The notes: generated by a model not told the origin, from the sequence alone. A stretch of DNA of 64,000 nt from Flavobacteriaceae bacterium CG2_30_34_30 (GCA_001873105.1 MNYN01000051.1:17090-81089), one strand, 5' to 3'; shown: positions 26,140-36,708, counted from the first letter of the stretch. Made by a program: numbers and translations.

Positions 26140-26213
26140 TACAATGGATTTCAGTGGCAAAGATAAACCATTTTTTCTCTAGGGATGTTTTCTTTGCACT
26201 TAGATTTGTGACA

Positions 26214-27551
26214 TTAAAACGGAAGTAAAATTTTAGGTTTTATCATTTTGCGAAACTTATATACCAAAGCCCCACCCCGAATGCTTGCCCAAACTGCAAA
26301 AGCAATCCAGATGCCATAAAGCTCTAAACCAAAATAATCGCAAAGAAAAAGCACCGGCAAAAACCCTAAAAAGGTAGCTGATAAAAGTACATTTCTTAAG
26401 TATTTCATTTCTCCCAAACCTTTAAAAATACCGTCAAAAATAAAGGCGATGGCGTTAATGGGCTGAACTAAAAGTACTATGAAAAATATTTCTTTAAACT
26501 TATAAAGCACCTCTTGGTCTTTAGTAAAAATCAAACCTAAAGGTTCATAAAACAACCAGCCCACAAACATTAAAAATAAAGAAACTACAAGACCATAGAC
26601 GACTACTTTTTTACTCAATAACCAAAGTTGGTCATACTTTTTCGCACCAAGCAGTTTCCCGGAAATAATATTCCCAGAACTGGCATAGCCATCAATAAAA
26701 AAGGCGGAAAACATCCATAGATTTAAAGCGATGGTTTGTGCCGCTATGTAAGTGGTGCCATAATCGGTTGCGAAAGCATTGGAGAAATAAATAGCGGTGT
26801 TTAAAGCCACCGATCGAACAAACAAATTTAGAGCCATACCAACCAACCGATACAATTCAGGATGAAGAGGAAATCGTAATTTTAGGCTAACTTCTGTTTT
26901 CCAAAGAAGTAAAACAAGAGATACAACCGCCATAAGTGCTTGCGAAATTAAACTAGCCCAAGCAGCTCCTTGAATATGCATAGGTTCTATCCATCCGGAA
27001 ACGCCATAAACCAAAGTAAAATCTAAGCCTACATTGGTAACCGCGCCTATAAGCGCCACAATCATTGGCCAAAAAGTATTTTGAAGCCCTCTAAAAATGC
27101 CAAAGATAGCAAAGGTAAAAAGGGTAAAAGGAAACCCCCAAACGCGAATATTGTAATAGGCAATACTATATTCTAATACCAATCCGGAGGCATTGTAAAG
27201 TTTAAAAATACCATCAACAAAAAAGATGGTACTTAGCAGAATAACAATACTTAACCCCACATTAAGATAGATAGCTTGTGCCGGAAGGTTTTTTAATTCC
27301 TCCAGTTTTCCTGCACCTAAATACTGTGAAATGATAGCAGAAATAGCACTACGGGTTTGTCCTAAGATCCAAATAAGAGCGGAAAGAAAGGAACCAACAA
27401 TACCCACTGCGGCTAATGCTTCGGTGCCGTTTAAGGATAAATTTCCCACAATAGCTGCATCGGTTGCAGAAATTACAGGCTCCGCAATTCCGGCGAGTAT
27501 GGCTGGAATTGCGAGTCTATTAATGTTTTTAAAGGACAAACTTGTTTTCAT
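26214..27551 (-). CDS. MATE-family efflux transporter
   Basis: A 445-aa inner-membrane protein with about twelve transmembrane segments and the MATE pattern: N-terminal LAIPAILAGIAEPVISATDAAIVG (about residues 10-33), the GQTRSAISAIISQYLGAG segment, and a second half repeating the fold (ALNLWMFSAFFIDGYASSGNI). MATE proteins export cationic compounds using sodium or proton gradients; the DinF-like subgroup is closest. The ATG at 27551 starts right before the first helix; the track start at 27587 would run into the tRNA-Ala terminator region and is rejected. Confidence 0.9.
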   Translation of the reverse strand: MKTSLSFKNINRLAIPAILAGIAEPVISATDAAIVGNLSLNGTEALAAVGIVGSFLSALIWILGQTRSAISAIISQYLGAGKLEELKNLPAQAIYLNVGLSIVILLSTIFFVDGIFKLYNASGLVLEYSIAYYNIRVWGFPFTLFTFAIFGIFRGLQNTFWPMIVALIGAVTNVGLDFTLVYGVSGWIEPMHIQGAAWASLISQALMAVVSLVLLLWKTEVSLKLRFPLHPELYRLVGMALNLFVRSVALNTAIYFSNAFATDYGTTYIAAQTIALNLWMFSAFFIDGYASSGNIISGKLLGAKKYDQLWLLSKKVVVYGLVVSLFLMFVGWLFYEPLGLIFTKDQEVLYKFKEIFFIVLLVQPINAIAFIFDGIFKGLGEMKYLRNVLLSATFLGFLPVLFLCDYFGLELYGIWIAFAVWASIRGGALVYKFRKMIKPKILLPF

Positions 27552-27573
27552 TAGTTTGAAGCAATAAAATTCG

Positions 27574-27613
27574 CTTAAAAACAACAAACCACAAACGGTA
27601 TAGCTTGTGGTTT
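27574..27613 (-). terminator. Terminator downstream of tRNA-Ala
   Basis: On the minus strand AAACCACAA (27605-27613) pairs with TTGTGGTTT (27586-27594) across a 10-nt loop, followed by a T-rich stretch toward 27574. Confidence 0.7.
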
Positions 27614-27640
27614 AAAAATTTAATACTACATAGTATTTTG

Positions 27641-27714
27641 TGGAGAAGATGGGATTCGAACCCACGACCTCTTGGCTGCCAGCCAAGCGCTCTAGCCAAC
27701 TGAGCTACATCCCC
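27641..27714 (-). tRNA. tRNA-Ala (GGC)
   Basis: On the minus strand the gene starts GGGGATGTAGCTCAG, has anticodon stem CTTGG/CCAAG with loop CTGGCAG (anticodon GGC), T-arm GTGGGTTCGAATCCCAT and discriminator A. The acceptor stem contains the G3-U70 wobble pair, the alanine identity element. Pair 6-67 is a T-T mismatch. CCA is not encoded. The 114-aa track ORF 27529-27873 covers this tRNA and is spurious. Confidence 0.94.
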
Positions 27715-27725
27715 ATAAAGTGGGT

Positions 27726-27733
27726 CAAAAGTA
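27726..27733 (-). promoter_or_regulatory. -7 box of tRNA-Ala
   Basis: On the minus strand TACTTTTG matches TAnnTTTG, 11 nt upstream of the mature tRNA 5' end. Confidence 0.5.
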
Positions 27734-27862
27734 CATAAAATATTTGGAAAATTAAATTTAACTTGCATGCGGGGGAAAAGAAAATAAAAGGTTTTTTTAA
27801 AAATAGAAACATCTAATACTATGAGCTTGCTGTTATTTGTATTAATTACAATGTTTTGAATT

Positions 27863-30598
27863 TTAATAAGCATTATCTTCTATTTCTTTTTGGGTGAAAG
27901 GAATTTTTGGATTACAAATTTCCAGTATTATTTTTTTTAATTCTAAGGTGAAATTTTCTAGAGTTTCCTGAGAAATACTCGTGTTTTTTCCTTCCTTTAA
28001 GGTAAATGGTAAAAAGCCACTTTTTAAATTTTTAAAGGAGATAATTCCGGCTTGTGCATTTTGAATAGGAACATTAGAGTTAGACATTAATGCATAAGCC
28101 AATACCTGAAAGCTTTTACTGTATTTGTAGTCTGTAGTTAAATCTTCCCAAGAGGATAAATTTAATTCCTTCTGTTCTACTTTTCCAGTTTTATAATCTA
28201 TAATTCGTAACGTACCGTTTAAAGTATCCATACGATCCACTTTTCCTTGAATTTTTACAGGAAAATCTAATTCACGAAAATCAATGGTAGCATGAAGTTT
28301 TTCTTCAACTTGCAGGATAACAATTTCGTTTCCTGTTTCTACCAATTTTATTTCTTCAACTAAGAAATTTTGCACATAGCGTTTTGCCATTTCAAAAATG
28401 ATGAGGTTTTTGCCAAAATGTATATTTCCTTCTTTAAATGTGGCAGAAAATTGTTTAATTACTTCAGCATTGGCTAAAGTTTGTAGTTTTGAAAGTATTT
28501 CTGAGGTTAGAATCTGGTTTAGATAAGGCTCCAATAAATTTTGTAAGGTGTCGTGAACAATTGTTCCAAGTGTATTAGCGGCAACGGTTTCTTCAACTTC
28601 CTCTACCTCTTTAATTTTTAAAATATATTGGGTATAAAAATCCATTGGGTTTTTAATGTAGGTGGTTAAAGAGGATGGGGAAAACCCTTTAGCAGCAATG
28701 GTTTTTATTCTTTCCAGTATTTCAGGAGTTTTATTTATTTGTTTTAGAGAAATAGACTTTATGGTAATTTCAGGGGTGATAATTTTTTCAATAATGGCGT
28801 GGCTTATTGGACTTTTTTGTTGAATTTGCATCAAAAATCTACTTTTTTCTCCAATTTGAATACCAGATGTGTGGTTGTTGTACAGTACATGTATTTTTGA
28901 AGCTCGATGTAATAACCTATAAAAATGGTAGGTATAAATGGCGTCTTTTTCACTATGGGTGGGTAGTTTATATTGGGTTTTTAAATCGAATGTAATAAAT
29001 GATCGATTGGTTTTTCCTGCGGGCAAAATCCCTTCATTTACTGAAACAAGAATTATGTTTTCAAAATCCAACCCCCTAGTTTCTAATATGCCTAAAATTT
29101 GTAAGCCTTTGTATGGTTCGCCTTTGAAATCTAAAGTAGTGGTTGCTGTAAGTTCTTTAAAAATTTGTAAAAGTGCTTTAGAGGTTTTAATGTGTTTGTA
29201 TTTTTGATTTAAGGAATCTATTTTATTCCAAACCTCATGAATTTTATATAGAGTTTCTAAAAGGATAGGATCTTTTTTTACATTATTCACTTCCCTTAAG
29301 TGGAGTATTACTTCTTTTGCATGCAAAATGCTTTTAGAAATTTCATTGTATTGAGGTTGAAAGAGTAAGATAACGGTTTTTTTTTCCTCATCTACAGAAG
29401 CCTCTAAAATTTGTTTAAAACGGATTTGTGTGAGGTTTTTTTCATTAATAATTTTTTGAAGCAAATTACTTGTTTTAGGAAGCAACATCTTACCTAAAGG
29501 ATGATTCAACACTTGAAAAATATCTTTGTAGTAATAACTTTCATTAGCATCTATATGAAGATGAAGCATATCTTCAAAGAAATATAATGCTGGTATATCT
29601 TTAAGCGGTAGCCCCATTGTTATATTAACACTTTCTACATTTTCAGGCAAGGAATTTAGGATGGGCAACAAGAGCTTTTCATCGGCAAGAACAAGAGCTG
29701 TGTTTTCTAGTTCTTCATTGGAAAGGGTTTTTAGTAATTCACCCACATATTTTGTTTGCCCCACACTTTTTGAACACCCTATAATGTTTATTTCTTTTGG
29801 TTTTTCATAGTTTTTGGAAATATATTTAAATTCATGTGTTTTATAGTATTTCCATTGGTTTTTATAGGTTCTTTGAAATAAGGAAGCGCTGTGATGCTCT
29901 TGATCCATAAAATAGGCGTCACTGTCCCAAAAGACCTCCGCATTGCCATTTTCTAAAAGTTCTTTTATAATTCGTTGTTCGGCATTATTAAGGGCATTAA
30001 AACCTACGAAAATGTGTTTTCTGTCATGGTTTGCTTTGATGTAGTGTTCTAGGTTATTAGCAGCTTCTCGATAAACAAGACCTTGGTGGGCGCTTCCGGT
30101 TTTTGTGGTTCTTTCTGTGAAGGCAAGATATAATTCTGAAAGGCTATTCCAAAAGGCGAGATAGTTTTCCATGAGTTCTGTTTGTTCAGAATTTAGAGAC
30201 CAATGCTCTAAATCTTTAATACTTTTTAAATAGTTAAAAATGGATGTGGCATCAATCAAATTTCTATCTATTTCATTAAAATCATCTAACAGAACCTTTG
30301 CCCAGGAAGAAAAATATTCAAAGCTTTCTTTTTCTAAGGAAGGGTTAGTCGTTAGATAGGCTTCATAAAACTCAAATAGGAGTTGGATGGGTTCGCCGAT
30401 TTTAAGATCAGCAATATTCTCTATAAATTCTTCAATACTAACAATTTTTGGAGAAAATATGTTTTGAGTATTTTGGTGTACGATTTCTTTTTTTAGAAAA
30501 AACCCGGCTCTTTTACTTGGAAAAATAAAGATAGAGGTGGATAGGTTTATTTTGCTATGAAGTAATTCCGATACAATTTCTGCTATATAGGTAGTCAT
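27863..30598 (-). CDS. AddB-like PD-(D/E)XK nuclease of a double-strand-break repair complex
   Basis: A 911-aa protein with an inactive-helicase-like N-terminal region (STSIFIFPSKRAGFFLKKEI), a UvrD C-terminal-like middle (ILGILETRGLDFENIILVSVNEG) and a C-terminal nuclease: GTIVHDTLQNLLEPYL near residue 680, GKVDRMDTLNGTLRIIDYKTGKV near 790. It matches AddB/RexB-like proteins that pair with AddA helicase-nuclease. The [4Fe-4S] cysteines of Bacillus AddB are not seen: the SPSSLTTYIKNPMDFY segment has Asn where a Cys is usual. The AddA-like partner lies upstream on the same strand (33433-36582), separated by kbl and ompA. Confidence 0.85.
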   Translation of the reverse strand: MTTYIAEIVSELLHSKINLSTSIFIFPSKRAGFFLKKEIVHQNTQNIFSPKIVSIEEFIENIADLKIGEPIQLLFEFYEAYLTTNPSLEKESFEYFSSWAKVLLDDFNEIDRNLIDATSIFNYLKSIKDLEHWSLNSEQTELMENYLAFWNSLSELYLAFTERTTKTGSAHQGLVYREAANNLEHYIKANHDRKHIFVGFNALNNAEQRIIKELLENGNAEVFWDSDAYFMDQEHHSASLFQRTYKNQWKYYKTHEFKYISKNYEKPKEINIIGCSKSVGQTKYVGELLKTLSNEELENTALVLADEKLLLPILNSLPENVESVNITMGLPLKDIPALYFFEDMLHLHIDANESYYYKDIFQVLNHPLGKMLLPKTSNLLQKIINEKNLTQIRFKQILEASVDEEKKTVILLFQPQYNEISKSILHAKEVILHLREVNNVKKDPILLETLYKIHEVWNKIDSLNQKYKHIKTSKALLQIFKELTATTTLDFKGEPYKGLQILGILETRGLDFENIILVSVNEGILPAGKTNRSFITFDLKTQYKLPTHSEKDAIYTYHFYRLLHRASKIHVLYNNHTSGIQIGEKSRFLMQIQQKSPISHAIIEKIITPEITIKSISLKQINKTPEILERIKTIAAKGFSPSSLTTYIKNPMDFYTQYILKIKEVEEVEETVAANTLGTIVHDTLQNLLEPYLNQILTSEILSKLQTLANAEVIKQFSATFKEGNIHFGKNLIIFEMAKRYVQNFLVEEIKLVETGNEIVILQVEEKLHATIDFRELDFPVKIQGKVDRMDTLNGTLRIIDYKTGKVEQKELNLSSWEDLTTDYKYSKSFQVLAYALMSNSNVPIQNAQAGIISFKNLKSGFLPFTLKEGKNTSISQETLENFTLELKKIILEICNPKIPFTQKEIEDNAY

Positions 30599-30601
30599 TG
30601 G

Positions 30602-30640
30602 ATAAAAATAAGAAACGCCTCTGAATATTCAGAGGCGTTT
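30602..30640 (-). terminator. Terminator after the OmpA gene (28-bp palindrome)
   Basis: AAACGCCTCTGAATATTCAGAGGCGTTT (bases 30613-30640) is a perfect 28-bp palindrome directly after the OmpA stop on the minus strand, followed there by CTTATTTTT. Confidence 0.8.
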
Positions 30641-30669
30641 GCTATTTATTTATGAGGTGTTTTTAAATC

Positions 30670-32076
30670 TTATTTTTGTAAAGAAATTTCAACACGTCTG
30701 TTTTGTTGTCTTCCGGCAGCTGTTTTGTTAGTAGCAATTGGTCTGTCGAATGCATAACCTTCAGAGGTTAATCTGTTTGAAGATAACCCAATAGTGGTTA
30801 AGTAGTTCATAACAGATGCAGCTCTCTCTCTAGAAAGTCTTTCGTTAAGCGCTCTACTACCTGTGTTGTCAGTATGTCCTTCAATATGGAATTTACTGTT
30901 AGGATATTCATTCATCACATTAGCAATACTTTGAAGAGCAGCATAAGATTCTGGACGAATCGTAGATTTACCTAAATCAAATAAGATTGTTTTAGAGAAA
31001 TCGTTTAATTGTTTGATAACTTCGGTGGTAACTTCAGGACAACCTTTGTTAGCAACAGTTCCAGGAACGTCTGGACATTGGTCATCTTTGTCTAAAACTC
31101 CGTCACCGTCTCTATCAGGCCAAGGACATCCATTATTAGCTTTAGGTCCTGCTTCAGTAGGACATTCATCTAAATGATCAGGAATACCATCACCGTCAGT
31201 ATCAGGACAACCTTTTAGAGATTTTAGACCAGCTACAGTAGGACATTCGTCATCTTTATCTGGAACACCATCGCCGTCAGTATCAGGACATCCGTTAAAT
31301 TCAGCTAAGCCAGCTTCAAATGGACATTCGTCTAAGTGGTCAGGAATACCATCACCATCGGTGTCAGGACAGCCGTTAAATTCAGCTAAACCAGCAACAG
31401 TAGGACATTCGTCATCTTTATCGTAAATACCATCACCGTCAGTATCTTTTCCTCCAAATTGGAAGACAATACCAGCAGAGTGTTGGAAATGTTTGATGCC
31501 ATAATCTTTTTCAAAAGCGTGTTTGTAAGTAGATTGAAGATTTAAAGCTAATGATTCAGTAAACCAGATTTTCAAACCTGCTAAACCATTTGCAGTTCCA
31601 AAACCAATTTCATCAACCCAAGTATAACCTCCACCAATACCTAAATAAGGGTCAAGTACACTACTGTTTAGAGCTTGTTTAAAGCTATATTTAATTTCTC
31701 CATCTGCAGCATAATAAGTAAAATCATCTTGAAGACCAAGACCTAAATCTCTTACGTTAACGTCACCAAGTTTTTTGATTCTATTTACAGAACCTGCAGC
31801 GGTAAATACAAAACCACTTCCTATGTATCTGGAAACAGTTAGTCTTGAAACAGAAGGTAAGATGTTCCAATGATCGTTTGCATTAAAATATTCATCGAAG
31901 ATGTCTCCTCTTAATGCTCCTGGTACTCTACCGTCATTGTCGGTACCCACAGGATAAACGTCCACCGCGTTCATGCCAATTTCAAAGGCCCACGGGTTAT
32001 TTTCGTCTTGCGCAACAGCATTGCTAATTCCGAAGAAAAGCATACCTGCAACTAAAAATCTGCTAAGATGTTTCAT
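30670..32076 (-). CDS. OmpA-family outer membrane protein with thrombospondin type 3 repeats
   Basis: A 468-aa major outer-membrane protein. After a signal peptide ([11 protein letters not shown]) comes an N-terminal beta-barrel (about residues 20-220), then five calcium-binding TSP3-type repeats ([15 protein letters not shown] and variants, about 225-345), then the OmpA peptidoglycan-binding domain with [30 protein letters not shown] and [12 protein letters not shown] 32076 is chosen because it opens the signal peptide and because the promoter (32111-32140) lies just upstream, inside the longer track ORF. The terminator follows at once, so the gene is monocistronic. It tethers the outer membrane to peptidoglycan. 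Confidence 0.95.
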   Translation of the reverse strand: MKHLSRFLVAGMLFFGISNAVAQDENNPWAFEIGMNAVDVYPVGTDNDGRVPGALRGDIFDEYFNANDHWNILPSVSRLTVSRYIGSGFVFTAAGSVNRIKKLGDVNVRDLGLGLQDDFTYYAADGEIKYSFKQALNSSVLDPYLGIGGGYTWVDEIGFGTANGLAGLKIWFTESLALNLQSTYKHAFEKDYGIKHFQHSAGIVFQFGGKDTDGDGIYDKDDECPTVAGLAEFNGCPDTDGDGIPDHLDECPFEAGLAEFNGCPDTDGDGVPDKDDECPTVAGLKSLKGCPDTDGDGIPDHLDECPTEAGPKANNGCPWPDRDGDGVLDKDDQCPDVPGTVANKGCPEVTTEVIKQLNDFSKTILFDLGKSTIRPESYAALQSIANVMNEYPNSKFHIEGHTDNTGSRALNERLSRERAASVMNYLTTIGLSSNRLTSEGYAFDRPIATNKTAAGRQQNRRVEISLQK

Positions 32077-32110
32077 ATTTAATAATTTAATTTTAAGTGT
32101 TAATTGCAGC

Positions 32111-32140
32111 AAAAGTAAGTTGTTAAAATTTATTAACAAA
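32111..32140 (-). promoter_or_regulatory. Promoter of the OmpA gene
   Basis: On the minus strand TTG (32138-32140), a 19-bp spacer and TACTTTTG (32111-32118) form a near-ideal Bacteroidota housekeeping promoter about 35 nt upstream of the ATG, fitting high expression. Confidence 0.75.
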
Positions 32141-32193
32141 ACCAAATCTATTAAATTTTTCAAAAAATACGGTAATAATGTTTATACAAGTAC

Positions 32194-33393
32194 TTATTTG
32201 CCTATTATTCCAAGCTCTTTTCCTATTTTTTTAAACGCATTTAATGCTTTGTCTAAGTGTTCTTTAGTATGAGCCGCCGATAGCTGAACTCGTATTCGCG
32301 CTTTATCTTTGGGCACAACCGGGAAAAAGAAACCTATAACGTAAATACCCTCGTGTAATAATTTATCAGCCATTGTTTGCGATAATTTAGCGTCATATAG
32401 CATTACAGGGACAATTGCTGAGTCGCCATCTATTATGTCAAAACCTGCTTCTTTCATTCCTTTTTTGAAATAAGAGGTGTTTTCTGCAAGTTTATCTCTT
32501 AGTGATGTATCGTTTTCAAGCAATTCAAAAACTTTAATAGAGGCTCCCACGATGGCTGGCGCTAATGAATTGGAAAACAAATACGGTCTTGAACGTTGTC
32601 GTAATAGTTCTATAATTTCTTTTTTCCCTGTAGTATAACCACCCATTGCACCGCCAAGAGCTTTTCCTAATGTTCCGGTAATGATGTCTATGCGACCCAT
32701 TACATCTTTTTCTTCTAGGGTTCCTCGCCCTGTTTTTCCAATAAAACCTGCAGCGTGGCATTCGTCAATCATAACCATTGCGTCATATTTGTCAGCTAAA
32801 TCACAAATTTTATCTAAAGAAGCAACGATTCCATCCATTGAAAACACACCATCAGTAACGATAAGCTTGTATCGTGTTCCGTTTTCATCGGCTTTTTTTA
32901 ATTGGTTTTCTAAATCTTCCATGTTGTTGTTCTCATAGCGATATCTGGCGGCTTTTGAAAGTCTAACGCCATCTATAATGGAGGCATGGTTTAAGGAGTC
33001 AGAAATAATGGCATCTTCGGCACCTAATAAAGGTTCAAAGACACCGCCATTGGCGTCAAATGCTGCGGCATATAATATGGTGTCTTCTGTATGATAAAAA
33101 GAGGCAATTTTTTGCTCTAATTTTTTGTGAATATCTTGGGTGCCACAAATGAAACGCACAGACGACATGCCAAAACCGTGAGTGTCCATGGCATCTTTTG
33201 CCGCTTGTATTACTTCTTTGTTTGAAGAAAGTCCTAAATAGTTGTTTGCACAAAAATTAATTACTTCTTCACCGGTGGAAATTTTGATGATGGCATCCTG
33301 AGGGGAAGTTATGATGCGTTCCTTTTTGTAAAGGCCGTTATTTTTTATTTCTTCTAATTCCTTTTCGAGGTGTTGTTTAATTTTTCCGTACAT
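32194..33393 (-). CDS. kbl: Glycine C-acetyltransferase (2-amino-3-ketobutyrate CoA ligase)
   Basis: PLP enzyme of threonine breakdown that cleaves 2-amino-3-ketobutyrate with CoA to glycine and acetyl-CoA. The alpha-oxoamine synthase features are clear: [16 protein letters not shown] near residue 46, [29 protein letters not shown] (Asp contacting the PLP ring, about 205-220) and the PLP lysine in [15 protein letters not shown] near 244. The length of 399 aa is family standard. It sits between ompA and the AddA-like gene with its own -7 box. The partner threonine dehydrogenase is not in the window. Confidence 0.93.
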   Translation of the reverse strand: MYGKIKQHLEKELEEIKNNGLYKKERIITSPQDAIIKISTGEEVINFCANNYLGLSSNKEVIQAAKDAMDTHGFGMSSVRFICGTQDIHKKLEQKIASFYHTEDTILYAAAFDANGGVFEPLLGAEDAIISDSLNHASIIDGVRLSKAARYRYENNNMEDLENQLKKADENGTRYKLIVTDGVFSMDGIVASLDKICDLADKYDAMVMIDECHAAGFIGKTGRGTLEEKDVMGRIDIITGTLGKALGGAMGGYTTGKKEIIELLRQRSRPYLFSNSLAPAIVGASIKVFELLENDTSLRDKLAENTSYFKKGMKEAGFDIIDGDSAIVPVMLYDAKLSQTMADKLLHEGIYVIGFFFPVVPKDKARIRVQLSAAHTKEHLDKALNAFKKIGKELGIIGK

Positions 33394-33406
33394 GATTAAT
33401 TTTTTA

Positions 33407-33414
33407 CAAAGATA
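33407..33414 (-). promoter_or_regulatory. -7 box upstream of kbl
   Basis: Minus-strand TATCTTTG matches TAnnTTTG exactly, 14 nt before the kbl ATG and after the stop of the upstream addA-like gene. Confidence 0.5.
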
Positions 33415-33432
33415 TTTAATTTTAAAAGCATT

Positions 33433-36400
33433 TTATACTTTAACAACTTCCATGTTTTCATTCATATAAACTAATATTTTTTCTTTTACTTGAAATCCCA
33501 TTTCTTGTAATGCATTTTCATAATCGGCCAATTGGTTTTTGTGTTTTATAGAAACAGCACCGGTTTTATAATCTATTAAAGTAACATTATTTGTATCAAA
33601 AAAATTCAAACGGTCCGGGCGTAAAATAGTCCCTTCTTTTGTAAAAATTTCTCTTTCTAATTCTACCTGGCATTCCGGATGGAAATACATATTTAAATCT
33701 GGATGGGTCATAAGTTGTTTTATGGCATCATTTATCCGTTTGCTTTGTGAGTCGTTTAAAATACCAGTATCTATGTATTTTTTAATTGCAACCTCCACAT
33801 CGGTATACGATTTTATTTCAGATAGAATTAAGTGAATTAAATTTCCTTTTTCTATAGCTTTTTCTTGATTTGTATTCCAAAGAAGACCGGAGTTTGTGGC
33901 TATAAAAATATTATTTTTACTTTTGTCTGATTGTATAAGATGGTTTAAAACTATAATTTCTAAACCCTCCTTTTTCTTTGGAGGAGAGATGCTTTTCTCA
34001 GGCTTACCGAAAGCAAATTCTTTTTTGTTTTCGTCATAAACCCCGCATTTGTTTAAGTAATCATAAAACAAATTGGCAATATTTCCGGCTTTGTTTTTAT
34101 AGGTTTCATTTGAAATTACAAAAAGTTGTTCCACAACTCTTGTCAAGGCTACATAAACTACATTCATGGTGTCTAGTTGTCCTTGTTCTTTTTGTTCGTT
34201 ATAAAGCAGGTTACCTATTTCACCATAGTTTTCTACATTCTTATTTAATGGGATTAAAATTTCAGAAAAGCCATTAAATTCTTTTTTCTGAAGTGGGAAC
34301 CATATTTTTTTTCTCTTAACATCAAACAATTCGTCGTCAGCAAAAGGATAAATAACTACCTGAAATTCTAATCCTTTCGCTTTATGGATGGTCATTATCT
34401 TTACGGCATTAACGCCTTCGGAAACTTCAATACTAATGGATTTCTTTTTTTGTTTCCAATGGTCTAAAAAGGAAGAAATAGTTACCTGTTTTTTAGCAGA
34501 AAATTCTAATACAACATCCAAAAAACATTGTATGTAAGCCGCGGCTTTATCTGTAAGGTGGAATGAAGCACTTATGTACTCACAAATTTCATAAAGGGGT
34601 TTGGAGGAAAGAGCCTCAAAATCAAAAAAGACGAAATACTCTTTTAATTTTTCTGAAAAGTCTTTAGGCGAAGCTTGAAAAAATGTGTTTATAAAGGTGT
34701 GTTTTTCTTCCTTAATATTAAGGTGCGAGTGAAGAAGGTATAAAACTTCAGCTTTTGAGGCTTTATCTTCAAAATTATTTAGTAAAGCCAATATGCCAAT
34801 CACTATTTGAATATATAACGAATTATCTAGAAGAAGCACTTCTGAGGATAAAATAGGAATACCATGTTCAGAAAGTTTAGCACCAATGGCAACTCCTTGT
34901 TTATTTTTTCTGGTTAGTATACAAATATCTTTGGCTTCAAATCCTTTAATTAACTGCAGTTGCACGATTTCCAAAACCTTTTCAGGATACACTTTCAAGG
35001 CCTCTGATTGTTTTTCAGCTTCTATAAAATGTATAGAAACAAAGCCTCCTTTTTTTGTATTTACTTCTTGGTTATTACCTATTTTATAAAGCTCTTTATG
35101 TCGTTCAGATTGAAAGTAATTAGAGCTAAAACAAAAGAAATTGTTGTTAAAAGTGACAATCTGATCAAAACTTCTGTAGTTTTTATCTAGAGTTAGCTTC
35201 ATTTTTGCCTGATTTGCAAATGGATTTTCTTGGTTGTTCAAGGCAATAAATTGTTCTGGAAAACCACCGCGCCACCTATATATAGATTGTTTAGCATCGC
35301 CCACAATTAAAAGACTTCCCGTTTCACCTTCTCGGTTTTCTTGTGAAATTGAATTATCAATTAAAGGCACTAAATTTTGCCATTGAAGTAATGAGGTGTC
35401 TTGAAATTCATCAATAAAAAAATGGTCGTATTTATCGCCTAATCTTTCATAAATAAATGGAGCGTGCTGTTCTTTTATTTCATTATAAATAAGAGAATTA
35501 AATTCAGAAATGGGAACAACATTTTTTTCTTCTTGCAAGGCTTTAAATTCTTTGTAAATGGTATTCAAAAGAGACAAAGAGTTAATGTTGCTTTGAATGG
35601 TTTTTAAAAATTGGTAGTGAAGCACTAATTTTTTTGATTCGAGAAACAATACAGTTAATTGTTGTGTACAATTTTCAAAAGCAGTAATTACTGCTTTTTT
35701 TTCTTTAGCGCGATAAAGAGGTTTTTCTCCAAAATACTTTTGCCATATAGTGTCGTATTTTATATTATTAAAATCGTTTGATAGTAGTTTGTTTATGTAA
35801 TTTTCAACATAATTTCCAGAAAAGTTAGAAAAATGTAAGCCATTATTTTCCATTTCAGCAATAAAATAATTTGCAACAGAAATAATACTAGCTTTTGTAA
35901 TGTTTAATTTTCGCAAAACAGTATTCTTAAATTCTAAGAAATCGAAAATGCTTTTGTTTCTAATTTTTTCAACATGAACCAAGTCGTTTTCATTTTTTAA
36001 AAGATTACTTATTTCTTTCAGGTCAAAAGTAATATCCCAACTTTTATCCTCGTCTGCTTTTTCAAAAGTAAAATCCAGAATTACCGATGTTAAAACCACA
36101 TCTCTTCCCACAAGGTTAATTACACGATCTACAGATTCATTTAATAGTGCATCTACATCAAGATCTACTTCAAAGTTTGCAGCTAAAGTTAAGTCTTTAG
36201 CAAAAGTACGGAGGAGTCTATGGTTAAAACGATCAATGGTTTCTACATCAAAAGACCCGTAGTTGTGTAAAATATAATTGATTGCTTTTTTGGCTCTTTT
36301 ATGAATTTCTAAAACAGATAATCCAACATCAAAAGATACGGCATTAGCCATATCTGATGGTTCGGTTAAAATTTTTTCTGTTGAAAAATCTTTCAAATTA

Positions 36401-36582
36401 GACATAATACGCTCTTTCATTTCGCCCACCGCTTTGTTTGTAAAAGTGATTGCTAAAATGGTTTTAAATGAATCAGGCTTATCGGATAGGAGTAGTGTAC
36501 TTAGGTATGCTTTTACTAAAGTAAATGTTTTACCTGAACCAGCAGAGGCATTATAAATGGAAAATGAAGAGGCGTTTTGCAA
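33433..36582 (-). CDS. AddA-like UvrD helicase/PD-(D/E)XK nuclease
   Basis: A 1049-aa SF1 helicase-nuclease for double-strand-break end resection. Motifs in order: Walker A YNASAGSGKTFTLVKAY (about residue 9), ITFTNKAVGEMKERI, DEFQDTS (motif II, about 390), VGDAKQSIYRWRGG, LDKNYRS, VKIMTIHKAKGLEFQVVIYP and YVALTRVVEQLFVI. The C-terminal nuclease has LRPDRLNFF..VTLIDYKTG. The start is a TTG at 36582 (reading MQNASSFSIYNASAGSGK); no ATG exists in frame between an upstream stop and the Walker motif, and the N-terminus matches the family, so a TTG start is real. It partners the AddB-like protein at 27863. Confidence 0.88.
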   Translation of the reverse strand: MQNASSFSIYNASAGSGKTFTLVKAYLSTLLLSDKPDSFKTILAITFTNKAVGEMKERIMSNLKDFSTEKILTEPSDMANAVSFDVGLSVLEIHKRAKKAINYILHNYGSFDVETIDRFNHRLLRTFAKDLTLAANFEVDLDVDALLNESVDRVINLVGRDVVLTSVILDFTFEKADEDKSWDITFDLKEISNLLKNENDLVHVEKIRNKSIFDFLEFKNTVLRKLNITKASIISVANYFIAEMENNGLHFSNFSGNYVENYINKLLSNDFNNIKYDTIWQKYFGEKPLYRAKEKKAVITAFENCTQQLTVLFLESKKLVLHYQFLKTIQSNINSLSLLNTIYKEFKALQEEKNVVPISEFNSLIYNEIKEQHAPFIYERLGDKYDHFFIDEFQDTSLLQWQNLVPLIDNSISQENREGETGSLLIVGDAKQSIYRWRGGFPEQFIALNNQENPFANQAKMKLTLDKNYRSFDQIVTFNNNFFCFSSNYFQSERHKELYKIGNNQEVNTKKGGFVSIHFIEAEKQSEALKVYPEKVLEIVQLQLIKGFEAKDICILTRKNKQGVAIGAKLSEHGIPILSSEVLLLDNSLYIQIVIGILALLNNFEDKASKAEVLYLLHSHLNIKEEKHTFINTFFQASPKDFSEKLKEYFVFFDFEALSSKPLYEICEYISASFHLTDKAAAYIQCFLDVVLEFSAKKQVTISSFLDHWKQKKKSISIEVSEGVNAVKIMTIHKAKGLEFQVVIYPFADDELFDVKRKKIWFPLQKKEFNGFSEILIPLNKNVENYGEIGNLLYNEQKEQGQLDTMNVVYVALTRVVEQLFVISNETYKNKAGNIANLFYDYLNKCGVYDENKKEFAFGKPEKSISPPKKKEGLEIIVLNHLIQSDKSKNNIFIATNSGLLWNTNQEKAIEKGNLIHLILSEIKSYTDVEVAIKKYIDTGILNDSQSKRINDAIKQLMTHPDLNMYFHPECQVELEREIFTKEGTILRPDRLNFFDTNNVTLIDYKTGAVSIKHKNQLADYENALQEMGFQVKEKILVYMNENMEVVKV

Positions 36583-36708
36583 AAGTTTATTTTTTCACTA
36601 ATATAGTAACATTCAGGTTTATTTGTATTTATATTGAAATATAATGTATTTATTTTTAATAATTAATTCTTTAAGGTATCTATAACATAAACTTAAAGTA
36701 AGAATTTG

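Noticed and set aside
27529-27873. 114-aa minus-strand ORF
   Set aside because: It covers the whole tRNA-Ala gene and its promoter; the translation (PRGRGFESHLLH) is the typical artefact of reading a tRNA.
31080-31450. Tandem DNA repeats that look like a satellite or CRISPR-like array
   Set aside because: They are the codons of the TSP3 repeats in the OmpA protein, in frame and about 100 bp apart with variable sequence.
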